Shown piece by piece: positions 8,637-18,500 of a stretch of DNA of 29,625 nucleotides. The DNA is from an uncultured Planctomycetaceae bacterium (GTDB lineage: Bacteria; Planctomycetota; Planctomycetia; Pirellulales; Pirellulaceae). The stretch covers positions 1-29,625 of the forward strand of contig CAIYOB010001300.1 in the NCBI GenBank assembly GCA_903927685.1. The letters are read 5' to 3'. Position 1 is the first letter of the stretch. Each line of letters begins with the position of its first letter. The notes beneath the pieces were generated by a model. That model saw nothing but the letters and a program-made list of their open reading frames with translations. It had not been told where the DNA came from and ran no database searches. A program made the translations under genes and the position numbers.

Positions 8637-9407
8637 ATGTTCCAGCGTTCGGCGACTCGCTCGGAGAGGATTCGCCCTCGGTGGCGAGTGCTTCTGAGCT
8701 GGGCGAGCCTGCTCGTGACGGCCTGCTTGGCCTGGCCGTTGTCGCCCGCCAACAGCGCCGGCGCCGAACTCCCGGCCGCGCGCCGCCCCCAGAGCGCCCC
8801 GGTCCGCGACAGCCAGCGGACGTTTCGCCACGCGGTCAAGAGCTGGACCAGTCTGCGCAAAGAAAACGTCGTCATGCAGCAGCGCGACTACTCGTGCGGC
8901 GCGGCCAGTCTGGCGACGCTGCTCCGCTATCACTGGGGCGACACGGTGACCGAGACCCAGTTGCTACAGGAGACGGCCAAGATACTCACTCCGGAGGAAC
9001 TGCAGGACCGCATCAAGAACGGCCTCTCGTTGACGGACCTCCGGCGTCTGTCGGTCCGCGTCGGATACCAGGCCGTCATCGGGAAGCAGGAGTTCGACAA
9101 GCTGGCCCAAGTCAAGATCCCGCTGATCGTCGGCATCGTCGTGAACGGCTTCAATCACTTCGTCGTCTATCGCGGGACGGACGGCGAGTTCGTGTACCTG
9201 GCCGACCCGGCTCGGGGCAAGGTCCGCACACTCGTTCCGGAATTCAAAAAGCAGTGGCAGCAGAACGCCGTGCTGGTCGTGATCAAACCGGGCGTCGATC
9301 CGGCGCGCGTTTCGGCCCTGAGCATCAGCCCCACGGAGCCGCGGCTGGGCGAGGCTAATCAGGCTCACTTGCGGCGGCAGCTGACCGCCGATCTGGCGCC
9401 CCGTTGA
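8637..9407 (+). CDS. Periplasmic C39-family cysteine peptidase (FapD-like)
   Basis: The protein has 256 residues from ATG 8637, chosen because GGGAG sits 6 bases upstream and a basic plus hydrophobic export segment follows (about residues 14-42). The C39 catalytic set is complete: Gln81 (oxyanion hole) and Cys87 in QQRDYSCGAAS, His174 in FNHFVVYRG, and Asp190 in VYLADPARG. In bacteriocin exporters, C39 domains cleave double-glycine leaders and are fused to ABC transporters; here there is no ABC or permease domain. A free-standing secreted form is known from FapD of the Pseudomonas functional-amyloid operon. The barrel gene ends 22 bp upstream and a small secreted protein gene starts 217 bp downstream, so the enzyme may process that protein (inference). 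Confidence 0.88.
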   Translation: MFQRSATRSERIRPRWRVLLSWASLLVTACLAWPLSPANSAGAELPAARRPQSAPVRDSQRTFRHAVKSWTSLRKENVVMQQRDYSCGAASLATLLRYHWGDTVTETQLLQETAKILTPEELQDRIKNGLSLTDLRRLSVRVGYQAVIGKQEFDKLAQVKIPLIVGIVVNGFNHFVVYRGTDGEFVYLADPARGKVRTLVPEFKKQWQQNAVLVVIKPGVDPARVSALSISPTEPRLGEANQAHLRRQLTADLAPR

Positions 9408-9624
9408 GCGGCACTCGGCCGCAATGTCCGGGAACCGCCCCAACCCCTACGATCGTCAACGTCGCTCGCCAGCGCCGCATTTTTCCCGGGACGAATCGCC
9501 GCATCGCGGCCGGGCGAGTAGACAGGCAACGGAGCGTAATTAGGCTCGCAACAAGACGCGTCAAGCCGTCGCTGCGTGGGCAGTTCTCTCTTTCCGAACA
9601 CCGTTCTGTTGCCGAGACATCATC

Positions 9625-10044
9625 ATGACGAAGGCCTTGCCCCTCCTCGCGTTGGCCCTGTTCTTCCTTGCCGGTCCAGCCCGCGCCGCCGACGGCCAGG
9701 TGCCGGCTGGCGTCCTGCAGCGTCTGGGGCTCGCCGACCTGGAGCCGCTTTCGGATGCCCAGGGGGCGGCTATCCGCGGCCAGAGCGGCGTGGTCATGGC
9801 CCGCGGATTGAGCTTGTCGACCGGCCTGGTTCTGGACCGCAACACGAACAGTTTCGTGTCCGGAACCGACGCCAACACGGCCATCTCGACCGCCGAAAAC
9901 TCCAGCGATTGGGCTTGGACCCAGGCGTTATCGGCCCACCGCTCGGCGTTCAGCTTGAATCTGGGAGTCAACAGCTCCAATGGCCTATTCACCGGCGTGT
10001 TGATCGGCGGGGCCGGCGGCAACGCCTGCGCCGCGGCCTGGTAG
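9625..10044 (+). CDS. Small secreted protein with leader-like LSDxQGxxIRG motif, putative C39 substrate
   Basis: The protein has 139 residues. The first 21 form a Sec signal ending GPARA, with cleavage likely before ADGQ. Next comes VLQRLGLADLEPLSDAQG followed by AAIRGQ (residues 30-53), reminiscent of the LS-x-E-L-x-x-V-x-GG segment of double-glycine leaders. The remainder is Ser/Asn/Gly/Ala-rich (e.g. AFSLNLGVNSSNGLF, GVLIGGAGGNACAAAW) with no enzyme-like motif, consistent with a small structural or surface peptide. The upstream ribosome site is weak. It ends 7 bp from the convergent gene on the other strand. I do not recognise a named family; the substrate role is inferred from position and motif. 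Confidence 0.65.
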   Translation: MTKALPLLALALFFLAGPARAADGQVPAGVLQRLGLADLEPLSDAQGAAIRGQSGVVMARGLSLSTGLVLDRNTNSFVSGTDANTAISTAENSSDWAWTQALSAHRSAFSLNLGVNSSNGLFTGVLIGGAGGNACAAAW

Positions 10045-10051
10045 CCTCAAG

Positions 10052-11011
10052 TCACTCCGCCACCACCGGCGTGACCAACGTCCCGATCGAACGGATGGTG
10101 GCTTCCAGCCGGTCGCCCGGTTTCAGGTATGTGCCGGTGGCGTTGCCGACGCCGGCGGGGGTGCCGGTCGAGATGATGTCGCCGGGTTCCAGGGTGACAA
10201 AGCTGGACAGGAATTCGATCACGGCGGCGACGGGGAAAATCTGGTACGCCGTGCTGGAATCCTGCCGCACCTGGCCGTTCAACGTCAGTTTCATCTCCAA
10301 CTTCTGCGGATCGGGAATCGCAGCGGCCGAGACGACGCACGGCCCCAGCGGGCAGAAGCCGTCGTGCCATTTGCCGTGCTGCCAGTCGAAAAAGGTGTCC
10401 TTCTGCCGCACTTTGCGCTGCGGGTTGGGATGGAACTCGCGGTCGGAGATGTCGTTCACGACCGTATAGCCGGCGACGTACTGCAAGGCGTCGGCTTCTT
10501 TCACCCGCGTGGCGCGCCGGCCGATGATCACGCCCAGTTCCATTTCCCAGTCGATGTGATCGGGGGACACGGCCGGGATCCGGATCGGCTTGCCGGGATC
10601 CGTCAGCGTCGTCGTCGGGGGCTTCATGAACACGTAGGGAAATGTCTCCGCCCGCTGCGCCGCGACGCCGCCGCCTTCCTCGATGTGCGCGGCGTAGTTG
10701 CCGGCCAGCAACAATAGCTTGGGCGGCCGCGGGACGGGCACCAGCAGCTCGACGGAACCGGTCGCCAGCCTGACGCCGTCGGGCAACAGCGGCCCATTGT
10801 CCGCGATCCACTGGGCCAGTTTCGCCGCCTCCCGGCACGCGGCGCCGTCGGGCGGCAGGAGCGCCAACAAGTCGTCTCCATCGGGAATGGCCAGCTGGCC
10901 TCCGACGGCCTCCGCGTATTTCGCTGCCGCGGCGGCGATCGGGACAATGCACGCTTCGCTATAGAACCCCGCGGATACGCGACCCGCATGTCGAAATCGG
11001 CACAGACGCAT
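10052..11011 (-). CDS. Fumarylacetoacetate hydrolase (FAH) family protein
   Basis: The protein has 319 residues. The C-terminal two thirds show the FAH fold signatures: HIDWEMELGVIIGR with metal-ligand candidates Glu156 and Glu158, GYTVVNDISDRE with Asp187, and a C-terminal PGDRLEATIRSIGTL-type ending. The family cleaves or isomerises C-C bonds in beta-diketo acids and related compounds with Mg or Mn. The precise substrate (acylpyruvate, hydroxyheptadienedioate, ureidoglycolate or a sugar-derived keto acid) cannot be read from the sequence. AGGAG lies 7 bases before the start. The CE15 esterase gene ends 43 bp upstream on the same strand, so the two may be co-transcribed. Confidence 0.88.
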   Translation of the reverse strand: MRLCRFRHAGRVSAGFYSEACIVPIAAAAAKYAEAVGGQLAIPDGDDLLALLPPDGAACREAAKLAQWIADNGPLLPDGVRLATGSVELLVPVPRPPKLLLLAGNYAAHIEEGGGVAAQRAETFPYVFMKPPTTTLTDPGKPIRIPAVSPDHIDWEMELGVIIGRRATRVKEADALQYVAGYTVVNDISDREFHPNPQRKVRQKDTFFDWQHGKWHDGFCPLGPCVVSAAAIPDPQKLEMKLTLNGQVRQDSSTAYQIFPVAAVIEFLSSFVTLEPGDIISTGTPAGVGNATGTYLKPGDRLEATIRSIGTLVTPVVAE

Positions 11012-11054
11012 GGCTGGACTCCTGGGTGACTCAGCGACTCTTCGACCTGGCGAC

Positions 11055-12347
11055 TTACTTTTTCAAGTGTTTGTCGGCAAAGCTCAGATACTGCTCCCAA
11101 TCGTAATCCGTCACGTCGTGCTTGCCGGTGCGGATATGGTAGCCGATGATGTCGCTGACAGGGTGGTCCACGGCGGGCATGTCCTCCGCGGGCAGACCGC
11201 CGGCGCCCAGCAGACGGTACACGGGTTCGGCGTGCTTGGCCGACAGGAACTCGCCGCGGGGGTCGGCCCACGTGTCCTCGGCGGCACTGGCCACGTAGAC
11301 CGGCCGCGGGGCCATCAAGGCGATCAGTTCGTGCTGATCGATGGGCAGTTGGGCTTCGTGGTTGTTGTACTGCGTAAAGTTGTCGCAGAACCAGTGCGGG
11401 AACGAGGTGTTGATCCGCCACACGGTCTCGCCGAACGCCCGGCGGCTGAGCGCCGCGCCCCCGCAGCCGGAGTTGTTCGAGATCACCAGCGCGAATCGCT
11501 CGTCCTCGGCGCCCGCCCACAACGCGGTCTTGCCCAGTCGCGAATGCCCCATCACGGCCACCCGCTTGGCGTCGATGTCGGCGTCGGTCGCGAAATAGTC
11601 CAGCGCCCGGCTCAGGCCCCAGGCCCAGGCGGCGATCGAGCCCCACTCGTCCGGCTCGGGCTTGGTCTGCCCCGCGCGGTAGAACAGGGGATGAACGCCG
11701 TTCTGAAATCCGTCATCGAAATCCGGGTCAATATCGCCGTAGTAGATCGTCGCCAGCGCATAGCCGCGGGCCAGGATCTTCTCGACCGCCCAGCGGCTGG
11801 CTGCGGCCCCGCGGTCGGCTTCCGTGGCACGATTGCCCGCGGCGTCCTTGGACCGCATCCAACTGGTCGACAGCTTGATTCCCGGATCGCGGTGGATGGC
11901 TTGATTGCCTTGGAAGTTCAGGCCCACAAAGGCCGGCACCGGCTTGGTCGCCGCGTTGGGCAGGTAGATCAGGATTTCCATGCTCGGGCCATCCTTCTTG
12001 CCGGCAAAGTAGACCGTCACCTGCTTGCGCGTGGCCGTTCCGCCGAGTGCCTGCCGGTCACAGTCGAACACCTCCCACGTCATCCCAGCGGGCCGGCCTG
12101 GGCTGCGGCCGAACATCTGCGTCCGGAACAGTTCCAGGATCTCCGGCCGCCGTTTCGTCCGCCAGGTTTCGGCGTCGGCGACCTTGTCACCGTTGGCCAG
12201 GACCAGCGGATCCGGCAACGTGTACTGCGGGACCTGGGCTTCGTCGATGTTCGTTTCCGCCGCCCGAGCGGTGGCGTCCGGCAGGGTGATCAAGCCGGTC
12301 AGAACCACGAAGGCGACAACACAGGAGAAGCAGGACGGGATGCGCAT
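11055..12347 (-). CDS. CE15-family glucuronoyl esterase, secreted
   Basis: The protein has 430 residues with an N-terminal signal peptide (cleavage near residue 30, ARAAET). It is an alpha/beta hydrolase with the CE15 nucleophile motif [11 protein letters not shown] (Ser269), followed by the conserved [16 protein letters not shown] block, a late [16 protein letters not shown] block, and [10 protein letters not shown] supplying catalytic His410. CE15 enzymes hydrolyse the ester between 4-O-methyl-glucuronic acid in xylan and lignin alcohols. The fungal catalytic Glu position falls in NNSGCGG and is not acidic here, so the acid may come from the AEDTW loop, as proposed for bacterial members. 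Transcribed ahead of the FAH gene. It points to plant- or algal-polysaccharide use (inference). Confidence 0.88.
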   Translation of the reverse strand: MRIPSCFSCVVAFVVLTGLITLPDATARAAETNIDEAQVPQYTLPDPLVLANGDKVADAETWRTKRRPEILELFRTQMFGRSPGRPAGMTWEVFDCDRQALGGTATRKQVTVYFAGKKDGPSMEILIYLPNAATKPVPAFVGLNFQGNQAIHRDPGIKLSTSWMRSKDAAGNRATEADRGAAASRWAVEKILARGYALATIYYGDIDPDFDDGFQNGVHPLFYRAGQTKPEPDEWGSIAAWAWGLSRALDYFATDADIDAKRVAVMGHSRLGKTALWAGAEDERFALVISNNSGCGGAALSRRAFGETVWRINTSFPHWFCDNFTQYNNHEAQLPIDQHELIALMAPRPVYVASAAEDTWADPRGEFLSAKHAEPVYRLLGAGGLPAEDMPAVDHPVSDIIGYHIRTGKHDVTDYDWEQYLSFADKHLKK

Positions 12348-12616
12348 GGGAACCTCGCAGGGCTGGAATCGGCCAATTCAGTTCCGGACCACGGATCTGA
12401 GCGTAGCCGGGAAAGCCGGGTGAAACAAGGGGACGCGAGGACGCGGGAAGAAGCGCGTGGCGACTTGGCGAGCCGGGGCAGGAAAGAATCCAGCTGCCTC
12501 GGGCGCGGCCGTATGGCGGGCAGCTGCTAGCACGGCTACAATCGCCTCGTCATGTCCGAGTTTCTCACATTCCGAGGTGCGGCAATCTACGGCCGCTGCA
12601 GCAACAGGAGTCCATT

Positions 12617-13846
12617 ATGAATCGTGGCTGGGTGGTGACCTTGGCAGCGTTGGGGATCAACCTCGCACTGGGCATTCTGTACACGTGGAGTGTGATCCGT
12701 GGAGCGATTCCCAAGGAATGGGGCTGGACCGACTTGCAGAAGCAGTTGCCTTACGCGATCGGCTGTCTGGTGTTCTCGATCATGATGGTTCCGGCCGGTC
12801 GCTTGCAGGACAAGATCAGTCCGCGGTGGGTGGCGAGCATCGGCGGGCTGTTGGTGGGCATCGGCATGATCATCGCCAGCGTCGGCGGCTCCGACAATCT
12901 GTACTACATTATCGGCTTTGGCGTGCTGGCGGGGACGGGCATCGGCTTCGGCTACGCGTCGGCCACGCCGCCGGCGGTCAAGTGGTTTCCGGCGCGGCGG
13001 ACGGGGATGATTGCCGGAATCGTGGTTTCCGGTTTCGGCTTGGCGTCCGTGTGGGCCGCCAAGGTCACGGACATGCTGACCAAGAGCGAGGGCGGCGTGC
13101 CGCGGACGATGCTGATTCTGGGCATCGCATTCTTGATCGTCGTGGTGGCTCTGGCCCAGTTGCTGCGCGTTCCGCCCAAGGGCTACGTGCCGCCGGGCAG
13201 TCCGCCGCCGGGAACCGCCACAGCCGCAAAGAAAGAGGATTTCTCGCCGCTGGAGATCCTCGGAACGTGGCAGTTCTACTTGATGTGGTTCATGTATGCC
13301 TGCGGCGCCGGGGCCGGATTGATGATCATCAGCAACTTGAAGGACCTGGCCAAGAACCAGGTCGGGCTCGCCATGGGCTTCGTGCTCGTCGCCTGGCTGG
13401 CCGTGGGGAACGGGGCCGGACGAATTCTCGCGGGCCTGATTTCCGACCGCCTGGGCCGCAAGCCGACGATCATCGGCTGCCTGTTGTTCCAGGCCGTCCT
13501 GATGGTCGTGCTGACCCGGGCGACCGCCGACTCGGCCTTTGCGTCGATGACCGTCATGGCCGTCTTGTCGGCCCTGATCGGGGCGAACTACGGCGCCAAC
13601 CTGGCCCTGTATCCGTCGATCACCAAGGACTTTTACGGGTTGAAGAATTTCGGCGTCAACTACGGCCTGCTGTTCACGGCCTGGGGCGTGGGTGGATTCG
13701 CCTTGCCGCTGTTGGCGGGCCGGCTGTACGACCAATACGCGGTGTACACGTATTCCTGCTACGCGGCCGCGGGCCTGCTGGTGCTGGCGGCCATCGTCGC
13801 CTTGATGCTCCGGCCGCCGAAGGCCCAGAACGCGCCGGCAGCATGA
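12617..13846 (+). CDS. MFS transporter, oxalate:formate antiporter (OFA)-like family
   Basis: The protein has 409 residues and about 12 hydrophobic segments, with a central loop near residues 195-215 (PPGSPPPGTATAAKKEDFSP). It starts directly with a membrane helix after AGGAG 6 bases upstream. Features typical of the OFA group are LGILYTWSVIRGAI in the first helix, an MFS loop GRLQDKISPRW, the WFPARRTGMIAG segment and the second-half loop ISDRLGRKP. The family exchanges oxalate, formate or other monocarboxylates across the inner membrane, but many OFA-like members have unknown substrates. The downstream antiporter gene starts 7 bp after its stop, so they are probably one transcript. TACAAT at 12536-12541 could be a -10 box without a convincing -35. 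Confidence 0.88.
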   Translation: MNRGWVVTLAALGINLALGILYTWSVIRGAIPKEWGWTDLQKQLPYAIGCLVFSIMMVPAGRLQDKISPRWVASIGGLLVGIGMIIASVGGSDNLYYIIGFGVLAGTGIGFGYASATPPAVKWFPARRTGMIAGIVVSGFGLASVWAAKVTDMLTKSEGGVPRTMLILGIAFLIVVVALAQLLRVPPKGYVPPGSPPPGTATAAKKEDFSPLEILGTWQFYLMWFMYACGAGAGLMIISNLKDLAKNQVGLAMGFVLVAWLAVGNGAGRILAGLISDRLGRKPTIIGCLLFQAVLMVVLTRATADSAFASMTVMAVLSALIGANYGANLALYPSITKDFYGLKNFGVNYGLLFTAWGVGGFALPLLAGRLYDQYAVYTYSCYAAAGLLVLAAIVALMLRPPKAQNAPAA

Positions 13847-13853
13847 GCGAAGC

Positions 13854-15479
13854 ATGACCAGTCAGCTGGCGTACGAAGTTCTGATGATCCTGACGGCCGG
13901 GTTGGCCGCCGGATTGGTGTGCAAACGCATCCACACGCCGACGCTGATCGGCTACATGCTGATCGGGACCGTGATCGGCAGCGGAGGTTTCGGCCTGCTG
14001 CCGGCACGGACGGTCGAGGTAGACAACTTGGCGGAGGTCGGCGTCTTTCTGCTGCTGTTTACCATCGGGCTGGAGTTCACGCTCGACGAACTGATCCGCT
14101 TGGGCCGCCACCTGCTGGTCGGCGGAGGCGTGCAGATGCTGCTGGTGGCCGGGCCGCTGGCTGTCGCGCTGAGCGCCTGGGGACTGGCTTGGCAGGCGGC
14201 GGTGATCGTGGGCGGCGCGGCGGCGTTCAGTTCCACCGTTCTGGTTTTCCGGACCCTGGCGGAATGGGGCCAGACCGATTCCCCGGCCGGCCGCCGGGCG
14301 ATCGGCATCTTGCTGTTCCAAGACGCCGCGTTGGTGCCCTTGCTGATGGCGGTGCCGCTGTTGACTCGAGACGCGGCCCAGATGGCGGTCGGCGATTACC
14401 TGCGGCTGCTGGCCGCGTCGGTGGGCTTCGTGGTCGCGGTGATCTGGCTCCGCGGACTCCTGAAAACCAGGGTGGTCCCGGCCCTGACCGGTTATCGCAG
14501 CGTCGACCTGGTGATCCTGGCCACGTTGGTATTGCTGGTCAGCGTGACGTTCGCCGCGCACGGGCTGGGACTGCCGCCGGCTGTCGGCGCGTTCGCCGCG
14601 GGGCTGATGCTCAGCGGCAATCGTTGGACCAAGCAGATCGACGCCCTGGTGCTGCCGTTCCGCGAGACGTTCGCGGCCGTGTTTTTCGTGGGGCTGGGCA
14701 TGAAGCTGGATCCGCTGGTCCTGGCCCAGCAGCCGCTGGTCGCCACCGCCGGACTGCTCGGCCTGATCCTGCTGAAGACGCTCGCGGCGACGATCGCCTT
14801 GCGGCTGACCCAGCTGCCCTGGCGGACCGCGTTCGGAATGGGGATCGGTTTGGCGCACGTGGGCGAATTCGCCTTTGCCCTGGGAGCCCTGGCGCTGACC
14901 GCCGGCTTGCTGGACGGCGCCCAAACCCAGTTGTTCATCGGCGTCGGTCTGGCATCCTTAATGCTCTCGCCGGTACTGCTGACGTTCGGGATCCGCCTGG
15001 CCCGGGAGGAGTTGCCGGAACCTGCGGCCGCTGCGGCTGAGGCGAAGACGCCGCTGCCGCTGGGCCCCAAGGCCCTGGTGATCGGTATCGGCCCGGTGGG
15101 CGGACGGCTCGCCGCACTGCTCGAGACGACGGGCCGCGACGTGACCGTGCTGGACCGCAATCCGCTCAATCTGCATTCCTTTGCCCAGGCCGGATTCCGC
15201 TGCGTGGCGGGCGAAGCCACCGAGAGTGAAATCCTGTATCGGGCCGATGCGGACCTGGCGAGCGCCGTCATCGTCTGCGTTCCGCACGACGAGGATGCCC
15301 TGGGGATCACCCGCGCCGTGCGGCAACTCAACCCGCACTGCCGGCTGGTCGTCCGCTGCCGCTATCAAGGCAACGTGCCGGAACTGACGAAGGCCGGCGC
15401 CGACCGTGTCGTCAGCGAGGAACGCGAAGCCGTCACGGCGCTGGAACGGGCCCTGTTGGGCGAGAGCGGCATCCAGTAA
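13854..15479 (+). CDS. CPA2-family cation:proton antiporter with C-terminal RCK_N (TrkA-N) domain
   Basis: The protein has 541 residues. Residues 1-385 are a Na+/H+ exchanger-type membrane domain of about 12-13 helices with CPA2 landmarks: LIGYMLIGTVIG, FLLLFTIGLEF, AAFSSTVLVFRTL and LPPAVGAFAAGLMLSG. From about residue 403 a Rossmann domain starts with VIGIGPVGGRLA and a downstream acidic DRN, the nucleotide-binding RCK_N module that gates K+ efflux or transport by NAD(H). No RCK_C domain follows. This matches KefB/YbaL-type K+ or Na+/H+ antiporters. Translationally close to the upstream OFA transporter (7 bp). It converges with the large secreted-protein gene 18 bp downstream. Confidence 0.9.
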   Translation: MTSQLAYEVLMILTAGLAAGLVCKRIHTPTLIGYMLIGTVIGSGGFGLLPARTVEVDNLAEVGVFLLLFTIGLEFTLDELIRLGRHLLVGGGVQMLLVAGPLAVALSAWGLAWQAAVIVGGAAAFSSTVLVFRTLAEWGQTDSPAGRRAIGILLFQDAALVPLLMAVPLLTRDAAQMAVGDYLRLLAASVGFVVAVIWLRGLLKTRVVPALTGYRSVDLVILATLVLLVSVTFAAHGLGLPPAVGAFAAGLMLSGNRWTKQIDALVLPFRETFAAVFFVGLGMKLDPLVLAQQPLVATAGLLGLILLKTLAATIALRLTQLPWRTAFGMGIGLAHVGEFAFALGALALTAGLLDGAQTQLFIGVGLASLMLSPVLLTFGIRLAREELPEPAAAAAEAKTPLPLGPKALVIGIGPVGGRLAALLETTGRDVTVLDRNPLNLHSFAQAGFRCVAGEATESEILYRADADLASAVIVCVPHDEDALGITRAVRQLNPHCRLVVRCRYQGNVPELTKAGADRVVSEEREAVTALERALLGESGIQ

Positions 15480-15484
15480 GACCG

Positions 15485-15500
15485 TGACGGCAGGCCGTCA
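15485..15500. terminator. Short inverted repeat between convergent genes
   Basis: TGACGGC and GCCGTCA flank a 2-base loop in the 18-bp gap between convergent stops, overlapping the stop of the minus-strand gene. It has no T-tract, and a 2-base loop is strained, so it is at best a weak bidirectional terminator. Confidence 0.2.
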
Positions 15501-18500
15501 ATCTGCGGTTCTCGGCCCGTAGTGCGGCAGCGGCCGGCCGGCTTCGTACGCGCCCAGATCCGGAGCCGCACCGCCCCAGCCGTCGTTGACGTTGGGCAAT
15601 GCCAGTCCGGCGTCGATCGCGGCGCTGTCCGCCGCCAGTCGCAGTTCGTTCACATCGGGGGCGAAAACCCGCGCCGGATCGGCGGGGGCCGTGACACCGG
15701 ACTGAAACACGGCCTGCGGATCGAGCACCACCAAGTGCCGATACACGGGCGCCGTCCAACGCACGTCGTCCGCCGCCGCGAACCGCACGCCGTTCCATTT
15801 CAGCACCAGCTTCCAGCGGCCCGCGAACCCGTCATAGTCGAAATCGCAGCCTTGCATGGGCGCGAGGTTCTCGAACGCGTAGTTGCCCTGGGAGCCGACG
15901 AACAGGTTATTGCGGGACAAGCAGTTTGAGACCGGTTCGCCGGACATCAGCTCCCACGGGATCCCCGCTTTGACGGACGTGTTGTGCAGCAGCAACCCGC
16001 CGGACGGCCCGTTGTGCAGTTTGAACGTCTCGACGACGACGTTGTAAATCGCATTGCGGAACACGTACACCGGACCACCGTGGACCGGCTGTAACGAGAT
16101 GCCCTGGAACACGTTGGTCAAGCGGTTCTCGAAGCAGCGGGTGTTCTGTTCCGAGCCGTCCAATTCGATCCCGTCGTCGGTGCATTCCGAGATCTCGTTG
16201 CCGTAGATGTCGATCGCCGCGCAGGGATAGGCCGGATGCACCGAGATGGCGTCGGCAAAGCCGCGAATTCGGTTGTAGCAGACCACGTGGCCGCTGCCGC
16301 CCAGCCGGATCCCGCCTCGCTCCTCGATGCCGCGGGTGCGCGGCCAGGTCGCCCGGCCGACGAGCACGTTGTCGGCCAGGAAGAACCGCTGCTGCCGCGC
16401 GCCGTCCCGCTGCGCCACCAAGCCGGTCTCCACGTCGGTGATGGTGCAGCGGCGGACCGTGATCCGAGCCCCGCCGTTGACGGCGATCCCCCAGGTCGCG
16501 TTGCGGATGGCCAGGCCCTCGAACACCACGTCATGCAGCTCGCTGGCCCCGATCACGTTGTCGCCGCCTTGGCCGTCCAGCACGACTTTGCCAGCGTCGG
16601 CCGCGACGATTCCGATCGGCGCTTCCGGCGTTCCGGACTTCCAACGCCACGGACCGCGATAGGTGCCGGCACGCAACCGCAAGGTCTGGCCCGGCTGGAC
16701 CGCCTCGAGGGCCGCGGCAAGGTTGTCCGGGCCGACATCCATGGACTCGCTTCCCTGAGCCAGACGCGGCTCGGTCCAGGTGGTCAGCGGCACAACCCGC
16801 TCGCAATTGCCGCCGTCGGGGTCGCTCAACGACAGTTGGATTTCATACGCGACGCCCTCGTCCAGCCCAAACACCGAGCCGGCGTACAGCGTCTGGCCTG
16901 CTGCCGGCCGGACGGCCTCGCGCATCCCGACCGAGTCCACGCGGAACAGGTCCAGGGCCGGCTTCCATTCCAAGCTGCCCTGCCGCCGGTAGCGGACCGC
17001 GACCCGGGCGTTGCGATTGGCGTCGCCGCCGATCAGCCAGCGGACGCCCAGGCAGCGCAGCGTCGGCAGCTCGGCGACGATTTCGCCAGGGACCGCCGCG
17101 TTCTCGGGCGGCGCAGCGGCGGCGGAATCGGTTTCGGCACCGCCGGCGCCGGCAGGCCGCTGAGTGACCACCGGTTCGTCCGGCAAAACCAGTCGCAGGT
17201 CGAATGGCTTCTCCGTGACGGCATCCAAAGCCTGGACCTCCGAGATTCCTACGATCCGCCGCGGTTTGACTTTGAATCGCACATACCGAGCCGAGATCGG
17301 CGCCGAGAGGAGCTTGGTAAAGTTGAAGCCTTGGGCCTGTTCGTCGTCGGGCAGCATGTGGTTGATCGGGATGTCCTTGCGGCGCAGATCGAAATCGAAT
17401 TGCCCGTGGCTGACATATTGGCCGCCGTCCGGCGACGTGAGCACCTCGACTTCGTCGCGGACCTCGCCCTGCAACGCATCCCACCAAGGCCAGCCCGCCG
17501 TCAGGTGGATCCGAAACGCGGCGATCGTCGCCGGCTGTCCCATGTCGACCGTGATCTCCGGTTCGCCGCACTTGGTGTCCCACAGGCAGGCGGACTGCGG
17601 CGCCGTGCCGCCGGCGTACGGCGGGCCGACAATGCCGTCGGTCAGTTTCTTGCCGGCGGGGTCCGAGCCGCCCCACTGGCCGGTCGGAGGCACCGACACG
17701 GTGTACGGTTTGCCGGCCAACAAGTTCGTGCCGTACGTCACCCACCGGTCGACAAACCGTTCTCCGCCCGCGTCCCGGCCGTCCGCATAGCCGTATGGGG
17801 CGGCCGGTTCCGCATCCGCCACACGAACCTGCAGCGATTCAACGACAGGATGGTCCGCGCCGCCCGTGTTGAGCGGATAGCGGCACGGCACCTGGTCGAT
17901 CCGCTGGGTGTGGCTGCGGGAGACCGTCGAGCGGTCGGGTTGGACTTCCTGCCACCGGAACGTCACCTCCAGCGGTTGAAAGCCGGGCGCGGCGGGCACG
18001 TGGTCCGCCTCCATCCGCACCGCGTAGATGCTGCACGCACTGGGGCCGGCCTCGGAAGCGTTCAGGCTGTACCTGATCAACGCCGAACGCGTTCCGGCCG
18101 GCAGCGGTTCGACCGTCTCGTAGTGGATCACGTCCCACGGCGGCTCGGTGCTGGTCAGGGCATACGTCTCGGACCAGGTCTGGCCGCCGTCCAGCGAGTG
18201 AGCCAGCCGGATCGCCGCTCGGGGCGCCCGGTTGTAGAACCGGCCGCCATAGGTCAGGCGCGTCATGTCGGCCGGCGTGTCCAGCCGGTAGATCATGAAC
18301 GCCTCTTCCTTCGGCCGCGCGGCGAACAGGACGCCGGTGTACCCCGGGTGTTCTTCCCGGGTCGCGACGTTCTGCTCGGCGACTACCCAGTCCCGGTAGC
18401 GATCGGCCTGCAGTTCGGGCCACAGCACCACGGTGTCGGACGATTCGCCGGCGCCGACGAAGACCGTGTTTTTCCCCAGCCGCAGTGCCGGCTGGGTCTT

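Noticed and set aside
7280..8875. 531-codon minus-strand frame
   Set aside because: Covers the barrel and the start of the C39 gene in antisense; composition is Arg/Gln/Gly-rich noise.
11010..12530. 506-codon plus-strand frame
   Set aside because: Antisense to the CE15 esterase, which has clear catalytic motifs.
12587..13855. 422-codon minus-strand frame over the MFS gene
   Set aside because: His/Gln/Arg-rich antisense shadow of a clear 12-helix transporter.
13674..14924. 416-codon minus-strand frame over the antiporter
   Set aside because: Antisense shadow rich in Gln/Arg/Gly; the opposite strand encodes an unambiguous CPA2 antiporter.
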